Positions 1 through 11,089 are shown, counted from the first letter of the stretch. The stretch is DNA of 64,000 nt from Phymorhynchus buccinoides (GCA_017654935.2 CM065699.1:1063074-1127073); one strand, 5' to 3'. Numbers and translations: made by a program. The notes: generated by a model from the sequence alone, not told the origin.

Positions 1-345
1 ACATGCACGCTGTGTCACAATGTACACAGTTAAATGCACACCAACACAAACATACACACATAGACATGCACGCTGTGTCACAATGTACACAGTTAAATGC
101 ACACACACACAAGTACACAAACATACACACATAGACATGCACGCTGTGTCACAATGTACACAGTTAAATGCACACACACACAAGTACACAAACATACACA
201 CATCGACATGCACGCTGTGTCACAATGTACACAGTTAAATGCACACACACACAGGTACACAAACATACACACAGACATGCACGCTGTGTCACAATGTACA
301 CAGTTAAATGCACACACACACAAGGTAAGATGCAGGTAAAGTATG
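1..345. repeat. 71-bp tandem repeat, about 5 copies
   Basis: Five copies of a unit beginning ATGCACGCTGTGTCACAATG occur at about 3, 66, 137, 208 and 277 (spacing 63-71 bp), each with a variable CA-rich stretch. The array is cut by the left edge of the window. It lies downstream of exon I of the ANKRD11/12-like gene, probably in its next intron. No exon was seen in 346-486. Confidence 0.95.
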
Positions 346-486
346 TATGGAAGAACATAAAAACAAAACACACACACACAAAAGATTAAAACAGCAAAGA
401 GGAAAAACCACCAACTACAGAAACTAAACTCTTTTTTTTATCTCTAAAGTAGCAAGCCATGTGTACAATTCATAATCTCCCCGTCT

Positions 487-719
487 TACAGCAGACTGAT
501 GAGTTGATGTGACATATCTACAACTCACAGGCACAACGTTATCTCCCTTTCTTCTTTACAGCAGACTGATGAGTTGATGTGACATATCTACAACTCACAG
601 GCACAACGTTATCTCCCTTTCTTCTTTACAGCAGACTGATGAGTTGATGTGACATATCTACAACTCACAGGCACAACGTTATCTCCCTTTCTTCTTTACA
701 GCAGACTGATGAGTTGGTG
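487..719. repeat. 70-bp tandem repeat, about 3.3 copies
   Basis: ACAGCAGACTGATGAG recurs at 488, 558, 628 and 698, exactly 70 bp apart. The last partial copy runs directly into the 53-bp donor-bearing array at about 720, so two unrelated arrays abut without unique sequence between them. Confidence 0.95.
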
Positions 720-1226
720 AGATACAGAGCAGAGATCACTTTATCTCACCATGGGAACAGACAGAGTGCTGGTAGCACTGAGCAGAGATCACTTTATCTC
801 ACCATGGGAACAGACAGAGTGCTGGTAGCATTGAGCAGAGATCACTTTATCTCACCATGGGAACAGACAGAGTGCTGGTAGCATTGAGCAGAGATCACTT
901 TATCTCACCATGGGAACAGACAGAGTGCTGGTAGCATTGAGCAGAGATCACTTTATCTCACCATGGGAACAGACAGAGTGCTGGTAGCATTGAGCAGAGA
1001 TCACTTTATCTCACCATGGGAACAGACAGAGTGCTGGTAGCATTGAGCAGAGATCACTTTATCTCACCATGGGAACAGACAGAGTGCTGGTAGCATTGAG
1101 CAGAGATCACTTTATCTCACCATGGGAACAGACAGAGTGCTGGTAGCATTGAGCAGAGATCACTTTATCTCACCATGGGAACAGACAGAGTGCTGGTAGC
1201 ATTGAGCAGAGATCACTTTATCTCAC
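720..1226 (-). repeat. 53-bp array carrying copies of the exon I donor site
   Basis: About 9.5 copies with an exact 53-bp period (for example 781, 834, 887). On the minus strand each unit contains the last 27 nt of exon I, ending TCTGTTCCCATG, followed by the donor gtgagataaag and about 15 further intron bases. The array starts at the real donor (1226/1227) and runs into the intron. Every unit is therefore a potential 5' splice site, and a 53-nt step would shift the frame. Confidence 0.9.
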
Positions 1227-1358
1227 CATGGGAACAGACAGAGTGCTGGTAGCGTTTCCCTGCAGGACGTAGGTACAGTTGACCATGAGGTAGTCTTTGA
1301 AGCCGTTGGGTGGTTTGGGTGTCACAGAGTTCATCAGTTTCAGCCGGTTCTGGATTTG
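1227..1358 (-). CDS. ANKRD11/12-like gene, exon I (C-terminal domain, partial)
   Basis: This exon has 132 nt and 44 codons, beginning QIQNRLKLMNSVTPKPPNGF and ending TLSVPM. The acceptor is tttattgtgtgcag|CAAATC and the donor is CCCATG|gtgaga; both ends are phase 0, matching exon H. The sequence aligns with the conserved C-terminal domain of vertebrate ANKRD11/12, around the segment IRKKIEEKRKILCCITPQAP, which is needed there for nuclear regulatory and turnover functions. Relative to that alignment the H/I junction carries one extra Gln. The rest of the C-terminal domain must lie left of the window. Confidence 0.85.
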
Positions 1359-1435
1359 CTGCACACAATAAATAAATAACACAATATGAATACCATGTAG
1401 ACAAAAATACAAATAATTAATCAATAACAAGAGAT

Positions 1436-1504
1436 AGTTGTTGAAACCGTTGGGCGGTTTGGGCATCACCGAGGTAATCAGTTTCAGCCGGTTCTGGATT
1501 TGCC
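1436..1504 (-). pseudogene. Decayed partial duplicate of exon I
   Basis: The minus-strand sequence reads QIQNRLKLITSVMPKPPNGF, nearly the first 20 codons of exon I, about 146 bp upstream of the real exon. The similarity fades after roughly 70 bp into an A/T-rich reading with no matching donor. The preceding AG (ccctgag|g) is one base out of frame for joining to exon H. It looks like an old local duplication that lost its splice sites. A use as an alternative exon is possible but not supported by phase. Confidence 0.75.
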
Positions 1505-1589
1505 TCAGGGTAAATATCATGCATGGTTTGAAATTCTAAGGGGTGATCTGAGACTAGCGCTTATAAACGCACAATTTACAGCTTTTGAC

Positions 1590-2950
1590 AAAGCCTGTAA
1601 ACTGAATGACCACTTCTCTGCTGACTGACATAGCCTGCAAATTGAATGACCACTTCTCTGCTGACTGACATAGCCTGCAAACTGAATGACCACTTCTCTG
1701 CTGACTGACATAGCCTGCAAATTGAATGACCACTTCTCTGCTGACTGGCATAGCCTGCAAATTGAATGACCACTTCTCTGCTGACTGACATAGCCTGCAA
1801 ACTGAATGACCACTTCTCTGCTGACTGACATAGCTTGCAAATTGAATGACAACTTCTCTGCTGACTGACATAGCCTGCAAATTGAATGACCACTTCTCTG
1901 CTGACTGGCATAGCCTGCAAATTGAATGACCACTTCTCTGCTGACTGACATAGCCTGCAAATTGAATGACCACTTCTCTGTTGACTGACATAGCTTGCAA
2001 ATTGAATGACCACTTCTCTGCTGACTGACATAGCCTGCAAATTGAATGACCACTTCTCTGTTGACTGACATAGCCTGTAAACTGAATGACCACTTCTCTG
2101 CTGACTGACATAGCCTGCAAATTGAATGACCACTTCTCTGCTGACTGACATAGCCTGCAAATTGAATGACCACTTCTCTGTTGACTGACATAGCCTGTAA
2201 ACTGAATGACCACTTCTCTGTTGACTGACATAGCCTGCAAACTGAATGACCACTTCTCTGTTGACTGACATAGCCTGCAAATTGAATGACCACTTCTCTG
2301 TTGACTGACATAGCCTGTAAACTGAATGACCACTTCTCTGCTGACTGACATAGCCTGCAAACTGAATGACCACTTCTCTGCTGACTGACATAGCCTGCAA
2401 ACTGAATGACCACTTCTCTGCTGACTGACATAGCCTGCAAATTGAATGACCACTTCTCTGCTGACTGACATAGCCTGCAAACTGAATGACCACTTCTCTG
2501 CTGACTGACATAGCCTGTAAACTGAATGACCACTTCTCTGCTGACTGACATAGCCTGTAAACTGAATGACCACTTCTCTGTTGACTGACATAGCCTGCAA
2601 ATTGAATGACCACTTCTCTGTTGACTGACATAGCTTGCAAATTGAATGACCACTTCTCTGTTGACTGACATAGCCTGCAAATTGAATGACCACTTCTCTG
2701 TTGACTGACATAGCCTGCACAAATTGAATGACCAGTTCTCTGTTGACTGACATAGTCTGCAAACTGAATGACCACTTCTCTGTTGACTGACATAGCTTGC
2801 AAATTGAATGACCACTTCTCTGTTGACTGACATAGCCTGCAAATTGAATGACCACTTCTCTGTTGACTGACATAGCCTGCACAAATTGAATGACCAGTTC
2901 TCTGTTGACTGACATAGTCTGCAAACTGAATGACCACTTCTCTGTTGACT
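1590..2950. repeat. 40-bp tandem array, about 34 copies
   Basis: The unit centres on TGAATGACCACTTCTCTGCT and GACTGACATAGCCTGCAAAT with a strict 40-bp period and a few point variants (c/t, ctg/ttg). Two copies near 2720 and 2880 carry a 2-bp insertion. It has no stop codon in any minus-strand frame, which gives three overlapping spurious ORFs of 455-525 aa. It is intronic (H-I intron). Confidence 0.95.
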
Positions 2951-5075
2951 GGCATATTGGTCAGAATGTTATGAACTAGGGATCCACAGCCAATGGTTCT
3001 GTTGACTGGCATATTGGTCAGAATGCTATGAACTAGGGATCCACAGCCAATGGTTCTGTTGACTGGCATATTGGTCAGAATGTTATGAACTAGGGATCCA
3101 CAGCCAATGGTTCTGTTGACTGGCATATTGGTCAGAATGGGATCCACAGCCAATATGAACTAGGGATCCACAGCCAATGGTTCTGTTGACTGGCATATTG
3201 GTCAGAATGCTATGAACTAGGGATCCACAGCCAATGGTTCTGTTGACTGGCATATTGGTCAGAATGTTATGAACTAGGGATCCACAGCCAATGGTTCTGT
3301 TGACTGGCATATTGGTCAGAATGTTATGAACTAGGGATCCACAGCCAATGGTTCTGTTGACTGGCATATTGGTCAGAATGTTATGAACTAGGGATCCACA
3401 GCCAATGGTTCTGTTGACTGGCATATTGGTCATGATGAACTAGGGATCCACAGCCAATGGTTCTGTTGACTGGCATATTGGTATGAACTAGGGATCCACA
3501 GCCAATGGTTCTGTTGACTGGCATATTGGTATGAACTAGGGATCCACAGCCAATGGTTCTGTTGACTGGCATATTGGTATGAACTAGGGATCCACAGCCA
3601 ATGGTTCTGTTGACTGGCATATGGTGGTATGAACTAGGGATCCACAGCCAATGGTTCTGTTGACTGGCATATTGGTCATAATGGTATGAACTAGGGATCC
3701 ACAGCCAATGGTTCTGTTGACTGGCATATTGGTATGAACTAGGGATCCACAGCCAATGGTTCTGTTGACTGGCATATTGGTCATAATGGTATGAACTAGG
3801 GATCCACAGCCAATGGTTCTGTTGACTGGCATAATGGTATGAACTAGGGATCCACAGCCAATGGTTCTGTTGACTGGCATAATGGTCTGAACTAGGGATC
3901 CACAGCCAATGGTTCTGTTGACTGGCATATTGGTCATAATGGTATGAACTAGGGATCCACAGCCAATGGTTCTGTTGACTGGCATAATGGTATGAACTAG
4001 GGATCCACAGCCAATGGTTCTGTTGACTGTCATAATGGTATGAACTAGGGATCCACAGCCAATGGTTCTGTTGACTGGCATAATGGTATGAACTAGGGAT
4101 CCACAGCCAATGGTTCTGTTGACTGGCATAATGGTATGAACTAGGGATCCACAGCCAATGGTTCTGTTGACTGATAATGGTATGAACTAGGGATCCACAG
4201 CCAATGGTTCTGTTGACTGGCATAATGGTATGAACTAGGGATCCACAGCCAATGGTTCTGTTGACTGTATGCAGGGATCCACAGCCAATGGTGTTGACTG
4301 GCATAATGGTATGAACTAGGGATCCACAGCCAATGGTTCTGTTGACTGGCATAATGGTATGAACTAGGGATCCACAGCCAATGGTTCTGTTGACTGGCAT
4401 AATGGTATGAACTAGGGATCCACAGCCAATGGTTCTGTTGACTGGCATATTGGTCAATGTCATGAACTAGGGATCCACAGCCAATGGTTCTGTTGACTGG
4501 CATAATGGTATGAACTAGGGATCCACAGCCAATGACTGGCATAATGGTCATAATAGTCTGCAGTGTCCAATGACTGGCATAATGGTCATAATGGTATGAA
4601 CTAGGGATCCACAGCCAATGGTTCTGTTGACTGGCATAATGGTATGAACTAGGGATCCACAGCCAATGGTTCTGTTGACTGGCATATTGGTCATAATGGT
4701 ATGAACTAGGGATCCACAGCCAATGGCTCTGTTGACTGGCATAATGGTATGAACTAGGGATCCACAGCCAATGGTTCTGTTGACTGACATAATGGTCTGA
4801 ACTAGGGATCCACAGCCAATGGTTCTGTTGACTGACATAATGGTCTGAACTAGGGATCCACAGCCAATGGTTCTGTTGACTGGCATAATGGTATGAACTA
4901 GGGATCCACAGCCAATGGTTCTGTTGACTGACATAATGGTATGAACTAGGGATCCACAGCCAATGGTTCTGTTGACTGGCATAATGGTATGAACTAGGGA
5001 TCCACAGCCAATGGTTCTGTTGACTGACATAATGGTCTGAACTAGGGATCCACAGCCAATGGTTCTGTTGACTGC
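2950..5075. repeat. 48-57-bp tandem array, about 43 copies
   Basis: The unit centres on ACTAGGGATCCACAGCCAAT followed by GGTTCTGTTGACTGGCATA and a variable tail (attggtcagaatgttatg, aatggtatga or attggtatga). The junction half-unit TCTGTTGACTGGCATA is shared with the preceding 40-bp array, so one array seems to have grown from the edge of the other. Lengths vary by whole sub-blocks. It is intronic and ends about 50 bp short of the donor of exon H. Confidence 0.95.
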
Positions 5076-5127
5076 TGTCTGGTGTACAGTGTGCTACATT
5101 ACACTACAATATAACTATATAATGTAC

Positions 5128-5336
5128 CTGTCTCCTCAGATTCAGGAACAGCTCATAGGGGTTGGGGGGTTTCTCCAGCACCACGTCGCGTGCCTCGGCC
5201 TGTTCTCTGGTCTGGGCCTCGGTTTTGGCGCGGAGCTTTCTCTTCCTGGGGTGGACGGCCATGTCGTCCTGAGGACCCACGGGGCCGGTGCCCGTGTCAG
5301 ACGTGGGCTCTGCATCGTCCTTGGTCTCTGAGAACT
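5128..5336 (-). CDS. ANKRD11/12-like gene, exon H
   Basis: This exon has 209 nt. Acceptor gttgtgtgcag|AGTTCTC; donor AGACAG|gtacat. It begins with two nucleotides that complete the phase-1 end of exon G (G|AG, Glu) and ends in phase 0. It encodes FSETKDDAEP..., then HPRKRKLRAKTEAQTREQAEARDVVLEK in overlapping view, and ends NPYELFLNLRRQ. The basic HPRKRK-type motif followed by the NPY segment is the hallmark of the start of the ANKRD11/12 C-terminal domain. Confidence 0.88.
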
Positions 5337-5985
5337 CTGCACACAACAGTACAACAATGCTGTAGAACTCTGCACACAACAGTACAACAACGCTGTAGAA
5401 CTCTGCACACAACAGTACAACAATGCTGTAGAACTCTGCACACAACAGTACAACAACGCTGTAGAACTCTGCACACAACAGTACAACAATGCTGTAGAAC
5501 TCTGCACACAACAGTACAACAACGCTGTAGAACTCTGCACACAACAGTACAACAATGCTGTAGAACTCTGCACACAACAGTACAACAATGCTGTAGAACT
5601 CTGCACACAACAGTACAACAATGCTGTAGAACTCTGCACACAACAGAACAACAATGCTGTAGAACTCTGCACACAACAGCAACAATGCTGTAGAACTCTG
5701 CACACAACAGTACAACAATGCTGTAGAACTCTGCACACAACAGTACAACAATGCTGTAGAACTCTGCACACAACAGTACAACAATGCTGTAGAACTCTGC
5801 ACACAACAGAACAACAATGCTGTAGAACTCTGCACACAACAGTACAACAACGCTGTAGAACTCTGCACACAACAGTACAACAATGCTGTAGAACTCTGCA
5901 CACAACAGTACAACAACGCTGTAGAACTCTGCACACAACAGTACAACAATGCTGTAGAATTCTGCACACAACAGAACAATGCTGG
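5337..5985 (-). repeat. 35-bp array carrying copies of the exon H acceptor site
   Basis: About 18 copies. On the minus strand each unit reads AGTTCT acagcattgttgta ctgttgtgtgcag, so it holds the real acceptor with its upstream tract plus the first six exon bases. The array ends exactly at the exon H acceptor. The step of 35 nt would shift the frame. Units alternate aatgctg/aacgctg, and two lack the 'gt' of 'cagtac'. Confidence 0.9.
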
Positions 5986-5987
5986 TT

Positions 5988-6080
5988 ATAATAATAATGG
6001 GAATTCATATAGCGCTCTTTTTCACATGAGCTCAGTGCGCTTTACATTTATAACAAGAACATTAAAGGCAAAAAATAATG
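5988..6080. mobile_element. Terminal fragment of an interspersed (SINE-like) repeat
   Basis: The stretch containing TATAGCGCTC, CACATGAGCTCAGTGCGC and ACAAGAACATTAAAGGC recurs in reverse orientation at 37095-37190. This type of sequence (AGCGCTATATAAA near the end, next to ATT repeats) is common at the ends of invertebrate SINE-like elements. The family name is not known. Confidence 0.6.
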
Positions 6081-6179
6081 AACAAGGGCATCGCTGAGTG
6101 GCAGATATGTCCTTTGCCGGCAACGCCCTGTACCTCCCTTGCCCCTCACATGTTAGGCCCCCATCCTCCTTGTGTCCTT

Positions 6180-7260
6180 TGGATGATATACCTAAACACC
6201 CGTGACTTGGTGTAAATCCTTTTCTGGGATGCACACCCTTAATTGATGGGGTGTACACCCTTAACACTGAGACATGTCTTCCGCTCGGCGACTTTTCACG
6301 TGGCACATTTTGTGCTACGATGTCTTTTACTTTTAGTAATAGACCCCCCTCCTTTACCGGGATGCACACCCTTAATTAGTTCGGGGTGTACACCCTTAAT
6401 TAATGGGGTGTACACCCTTAACTCAGAGACATGTCTGCCGCTCGGCGACATTGAAATCCTACGTGGCATAATTTGTACTGCAATGTCTTCTACTTACAAA
6501 CAAACAAAGAAACATACACGAACGAAAATATGCTCCTTTGCGATCGTAGATAGGCAAAGGACAAAACGAGTTGGTACCAGTAAATGACCCGCTGTTGCTC
6601 GAGTAGTCAATGACCTTGGGTAGCTCGCACGGCCTCCCTGGAAGTTTCTGGAAAACACGCGGTCTACGTGGAAAAGCTAGTTTTGGTTCAGAGGCATATG
6701 TGCTAGTTTCGGTTAGCTGATGAGAATGGGGGAGGGTGTGAGTGTATTTTGTTGTGTGTGCGTGCTCTCTCTGTGTCTGTCTCTCTCTCTTCATAGAAAG
6801 CCTTACAACACGTTTCAAAAGTAGTAGGCCTTTTCAAGGGCATCGCCACCCTTAATGGGGTGTACACCCTTAACTCGGAGACATGTCTGCCGCTCGGCAA
6901 CATTAAAATCCCACGTGGCATAACTTGTACTGCAGTGTCTTCTACTGCCCTTTTTTCACCCACACACAAAATTTGGAGTGATTCTATACAGTGGAATAAA
7001 ACAAGCAAACACTTGGGTGGTTGTAATTTGACTTGGAAATAATTTAATGACACAATACTTCGGGCCACAGACCCTTCAAAGGTGCTAAGATTCTTTTTGC
7101 ACCTTTGAAGGGTCTGTGACCCGAAGTATTGTGTCATTACATTATTTCCAAGTCAAATTACAACCACCCAAGTGTTTGCTTGTTTTATTCCACATTGAAT
7201 TTTGACAGGTCATTTTCTGAACTTACATTCTATACAGTATTTCACGAGATATAGGAGGGT
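6180..7260. repeat. Cluster of dispersed-repeat fragments
   Basis: The block contains several copies of GGGGTGTACACCCTTAA and ACATGTCTGCCGCTCGGC (about 6280, 6430, 6880 and again 7275). It also holds a hairpin-type motif TCCTTTGCGATCG...GGCAAAGGA at 6529-6562, the same as at 7914-7941. It reads as overlapping, degenerate copies of one non-autonomous family. No gene was seen between 5340 and 8440. Confidence 0.6.
6991..7193. repeat. 95-bp near-perfect palindrome (foldback insertion)
   Basis: Arms 6991-7085 and 7099-7193 are inverted complements with two mismatches in 95 bp, separated by a 13-nt T-rich loop. The outer bases are GTGGAATAAAAC and GTTTTATTCCAC. The 12-bp word ATTCTATACAGT occurs on both sides (6981-6992 and 7227-7238). 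It lies within a dispersed repeat that would be continuous without the insertion. The transcript would fold into a long hairpin. Confidence 0.9.
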
Positions 7261-7261
7261 G

Positions 7262-7941
7262 AAGAAAAACGGAAACATGTCTGCCGCTCGGCGACATTGT
7301 ATTTCCGAGGAATAACTTATATACGAATGCGTTATAGTCTTAGTCTCACACCATCACACAAAATTTGAAGGGATTTTGTCTCCTAGTGCACAAGATACAG
7401 CTTGGACAAGAAATATATAGCGCAAAGAAGGAAATTTCCGTTTTCAAGGTCACACTTCAAGGTCAAAGTCAACATCATGCCGATAATTTGTGCTCGGATG
7501 TTTTCCACTCTAGGGTATACAGTACCACACACAATCCGAAGCGCTTCTGTCAAGTACAAATGTGGAAAATATGGCTGAAAACCCAATTTGTAGACCCCTA
7601 CTACTTTCAAGGCCTACCGATCTCCCGGACCTTGACCTTGACCGGTATGCCATCATCAGAATGGCCATAAGCCAAAGTACCTACATGCCAAATTTGAAGA
7701 CTCTAAGACCAACAGTGTGGGAGTTATGGCCCCTTACAGATTTTCGGTTTTCAAGGTCATACGCCAAGGTCAGGATGGCGAAACTTTTTGCGCGGATGCA
7801 CACACCACCACACTAAATTTGAAGCGATTCGGTCAAGCGGTTCGGGAGATATCCTTGGGACAGACAGAAAAACAAACAAAAAAACAAAGAAACATACACG
7901 AACAAAAATAGACTCCTTTGCGATCGTTGATCGGCAAAGGA
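7262..7941. mobile_element. Dispersed non-autonomous repeat ending in a short hairpin
   Basis: It contains the recurrent phrases AAATTTGAAGCGATTCGGTC, GGTTCGGGAGATATCCTTGG and GACAGACAGAAA. The same phrases occur at 21240-21692 and partly at 60300-60620. It ends with a stem TCCTTTGC/GCAAAGGA around 7914-7941. No protein of its own was seen. The superfamily is undetermined. Confidence 0.6.
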
Positions 7942-7943
7942 CA

Positions 7944-8195
7944 ATCATTAGAAAGTTAAATAAACACGATGATTGCACGCAACGTTCTCCGACTTCCTCA
8001 CACATACACACGCACGTACGCACGCCTGCATGCATGCAGGCACACACACACACATACATGCACAAACACACACACACATGAACGCACGCACGCACACACA
8101 ATTAATTATACAAGAGTAAAATAGTTACAGTATGAAAATTCTAAGAAGAAACATAGACCACATTCACAATCAGGTTTGGATACAATACTGCATCT
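7944..8195. mobile_element. Interspersed repeat with internal CA tract
   Basis: From ATCATTAGAAAGT through GCACGCAACGTTCTC, a CA-rich microsatellite, then TATACAAGAGTAAAATAGTT and AAGAAGAAACATAGA, the block matches 36885-37090 in reverse orientation. The two copies differ in the CA-tract length and in the sequence attached beyond GATTGC. It is probably the same SINE-like family as 5988-6080. Confidence 0.65.
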
Positions 8196-8394
8196 TGAAA
8201 TAAAATCATACTGCCATCGACATACCAATTACATGACTAATTATAAAAGACAAATTTTGCAAGAACAAAAATACCCTTCTACCTCATTTACAAGCATTTA
8301 AAGTTTACAAGACGTAGACATTCTACATACAATATACGAATTATAAAAATTTTTTAAATACATTTTTTCTACAAGATTTCTGCAAAGAAACGGA

Positions 8395-9560
8395 CCCCCC
8401 CCCCCCCCCCCCCCCAAACAATCATATTATGTCCGAAACAAGCGAGTTTTAAGGGCAGAGCGAAAGGCAGAGATAGTCAGATGAGCGGACATGTTGTGGG
8501 AGGGAATTCCATAAGTGAGGTGCTAAATAGTAGAAGGATCGTTCACCAAAAGATTTCGTGTGGACCCGAGGAACCTTGAGTGTGCAGCAGTCAGAGGAAG
8601 AACGTAGGGAGCGAGCAGGTGTGTAGACAGTTACTAGTTCGGAGAGATAGACAGGACCAGAAGAGTGAACAGCACTGAAACAAAGGTAAGCTATTTTATA
8701 CTTGATTCTAGCCTCTACTGGAAGCCAGTGCAAGTTACGAAGAGGAGGTGTTATATGATCAGAGCGTGGAATCTTGAGAGTGAGGCGTGCTGCACTGTTT
8801 TGCAGTTTTTGAACACATTGCAGGAGATACTGAGGACAGCCACAGAGAAGAGAGTTGCAATAGTCAATGCGGGAAAGAATAAAGGCAGAAATAAGAGTTT
8901 TCGTGGCTGCAACAGACAGAAAGTGTCGAACAGCACTGATTCGTCTGAGCTCATAATTGATGGAACGTATGAGATTAATAACCTGTGTATGCATTGTAAG
9001 ATTTGAATCGAGGGTAACTCCGAGATTCTTTGCTGACTTAGAAAACTGAACACAAGCATTGCCAACTGTAAGAGTTTCTGGAAGAGAAATAGTTGCAGAC
9101 ATACGCTGAGAGGAAACAGAGCTTCCATCTTGTCATCATTAAGTTTTAATTTGTTGCATGTCATCCAGGATTTGTCATCATGAATGCAGGATTCCATAGA
9201 CTGAATAGTGCTGTCAAGTTGGGTAGGTTCTGCCGATTTTTGAAGCTGGGTATCATCAGCAAAGGAATGGTCAATAACAGAGTGACTAGCAAAAACATCA
9301 GAGAGAGGAGCAGTGTACAGGACAAAGAGAACTGGCCCCAATACAGATCCCTGAGGTACACCACAAGAAATTAACTTCGGATCTGAACTGCAGTTGTTGA
9401 TCAAGATAGTCTGAAAGCGATTTGTTAGATATGAGGAGAACCACTGTAGAACTGTAGAATGGATTCCAAAAACACGTTCCAGCCGGGATAGAAGAATGGT
9501 GTGATCTATTGTATCAAATGCTGCCGACAGATCTAGGAGATATATGGGAGGGACTCTTAT
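8395..9560 (-). pseudogene. Degenerate L2/CR1-like non-LTR retrotransposon (RT)
   Basis: The minus strand encodes reverse-transcriptase motifs LLDLSAAFDTIDHT, GVPQGSVLGPVLF and FADDTQL (frame ending near 9105). After a frameshift it encodes the conserved RT C-terminal 'thumb' region with RIDYCNSLL and HWLPVEARIKYKIA (down to about 8450). It is 5'-truncated at about 9550, just before the RT A block, with no endonuclease. The shift and truncation make it inactive. It ends near a (C)22 run at 8395-8416. It lies in the G-H intron, in sense with the host gene. Confidence 0.9.
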
Positions 9561-10319
9561 AACGGGAGGTTTTATAAGGGAGGTTCCACTGTAGTGCATA
9601 AAAATACATCAGATTTTAACGATAAATTTCTACGACAATAAGTTTTTTTGCAGGTGTTCCATAATGTTTTGTGAAGGCGTATGATTCTTCTTCTTCTTCT
9701 TCGATCACTCAGACAGTTTCCTGTCAATTATGAGCGCAGATGCGTCATGCTGCTAAGAAATAGTTAGGCCCAGCAAGTGTTTTTCGTGAAAAAAGGCAGG
9801 AGAATGGACAGGTAAGGCAGAAAGATAGATGACAGAAAGGAAAGGGAAAAGGCAGAGTCAAAGAGAGTGACAGATTAGAGGAATGGGAAAATTCGGAATG
9901 TTCCCGGGAAATTTCAGAATTCTGAATTTTACCGAGACCAATGCGGGAAAAATCAGAATTACAAATCTCCCAATCTTGGAATGTTCCTGGATCCCAAAAT
10001 GTTCAGTCATATGAACATGCAAATAGACAGATACACACACGTGAACACACACTTCTAAACACACATACACACCCAGGCATGCATAAACACACACATCTCT
10101 CTCTTGTACACATACAGCAGACCTGCCTGCCCCTGAAGTCTACATGAGTAGTTTCAAGGTCCAAAATGAGGCTTAGGAGCAGAGTAGTTTACACCAATCA
10201 TAGATAGGTATGTAAATGCACACACGGGCATGACGGGCGTGTGTGTGTGCGTGTGTGTGTGTGTGTGTACATAACACATTAAACTCTTACAGTTACACAA
10301 TCAATCATTCACATGTATG
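9560..10319. other. Gene-free stretch, low-complexity and inverted-repeat-like fragments
   Basis: It contains TTC repeats (about 9688), GAAAGGG purine-rich sequence, and a patch at 9880-10010 with GGAATGTTCCCGGGAAAT and TTGGAATGTTCCTGG words resembling 28160-28250. There is a short CA tract, and a (GT)n tract at 10237-10268. No coding sequence is supported. Confidence 0.5.
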
Positions 10320-10998
10320 CAGACCTGCCTACTTGGAATTTTCCCAATCAGTAGCCCAGCCATCAATTTTCAGTAGCATGGCAACTTTTTTCGTAGCATC
10401 CACAAACGACGGCAATCCATTTGTTCTCTTCCTGAGCCGAAATGCACTGCTTCTATGTTTCGCCGATTGAACGTGTTGACAGCAATCATCTCTACCGCCA
10501 TGATTCACAGAGAAGTCCGCATGGCAGAGGTTGCACTGCAGCGAGCATGGTTCGCACCGAGTCGACTTCTGACGATGCAAGGCCACTCTTCTGTGTAAGC
10601 TATTTTGAAAACTTGTGTGGCAGGCCGATGTTTTTTTATTAGAACAAGATGGTGTGCCAGATGAGTTTCGTTTTCTGGTTTGGGTTCGTTTTTCTTCGTT
10701 TGAAACATCTCCCGAATCCCTACTGCTGCTGGAGTCCGCCATTTTCCCCAGAGAAAAGTAATAAGAATGCATGCGCAGTCACTTTGATAAAAACGGAAGT
10801 GACTAGGTTATCGCGCGTGACACGGCGTCTGCTCTTAGAAACAGACAAAACCGGGAACGGCATTATATACTTAAAGCAAAAATAAAATGCGGCGGCAATT
10901 TGTTTTTTTCCGTAGCAACGTTAAGGTTGCCGTAGCTCCGTAGCAAAGCCTTATTTTTCGTAGCTGCTACGGCCAAATCGTAGCAGTAGGCAGGTCTG
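10320..10998 (-). mobile_element. hAT-like non-autonomous element with 6-bp target duplication
   Basis: Terminal inverted repeats CAGACCTGCCTACT (10320-10333) and AGTAGGCAGGTCTG (10985-10998) match perfectly over 14 bp. They are flanked by direct repeats TGTATG (10314-10319 and 10999-11004). Inside is one minus-strand frame encoding a zinc-finger exon; there is no transposase catalytic domain. CAG...CTG ends with a BED-like finger point to the hAT superfamily. The 6-bp duplication is shorter than the usual 8 bp. Confidence 0.8.
10329..10742 (-). pseudogene. BED-like zinc-finger fragment of the hAT-like element
   Basis: From MADSSSSRDSGD, the frame encodes a Ser/Lys-rich leader, then a C-x2-C...H-x5-H finger with CNLCHADFSVNHGGRDD and HVQSAKH. 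This finger resembles those at the N-terminus of hAT-type transposases and domesticated derivatives. An in-frame start further upstream (10772) is also possible. The frame ends in the terminal inverted repeat. A DNA-binding role is inferred from family only. Confidence 0.7.
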
Positions 10999-11089
10999 TG
11001 TATGCAAATTTAAACATTCACAGAGGATTAACCAAGGTCAAGTTATTTTTTGATATCCAATTCTAAAGCAAAACAGGCTAGCTGCTGAT

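Noticed and set aside
487..719. Array units with CTGATGAG as hammerhead ribozymes
   Set aside because: No GAAA segment or closing stems in the right positions.
1517..3153. Minus-strand ORFs of 455-525 codons with QSTEKWSFNLQAMSVNREVV-type repeats
   Set aside because: The 40-bp period is open in all frames; no splice sites or domain.
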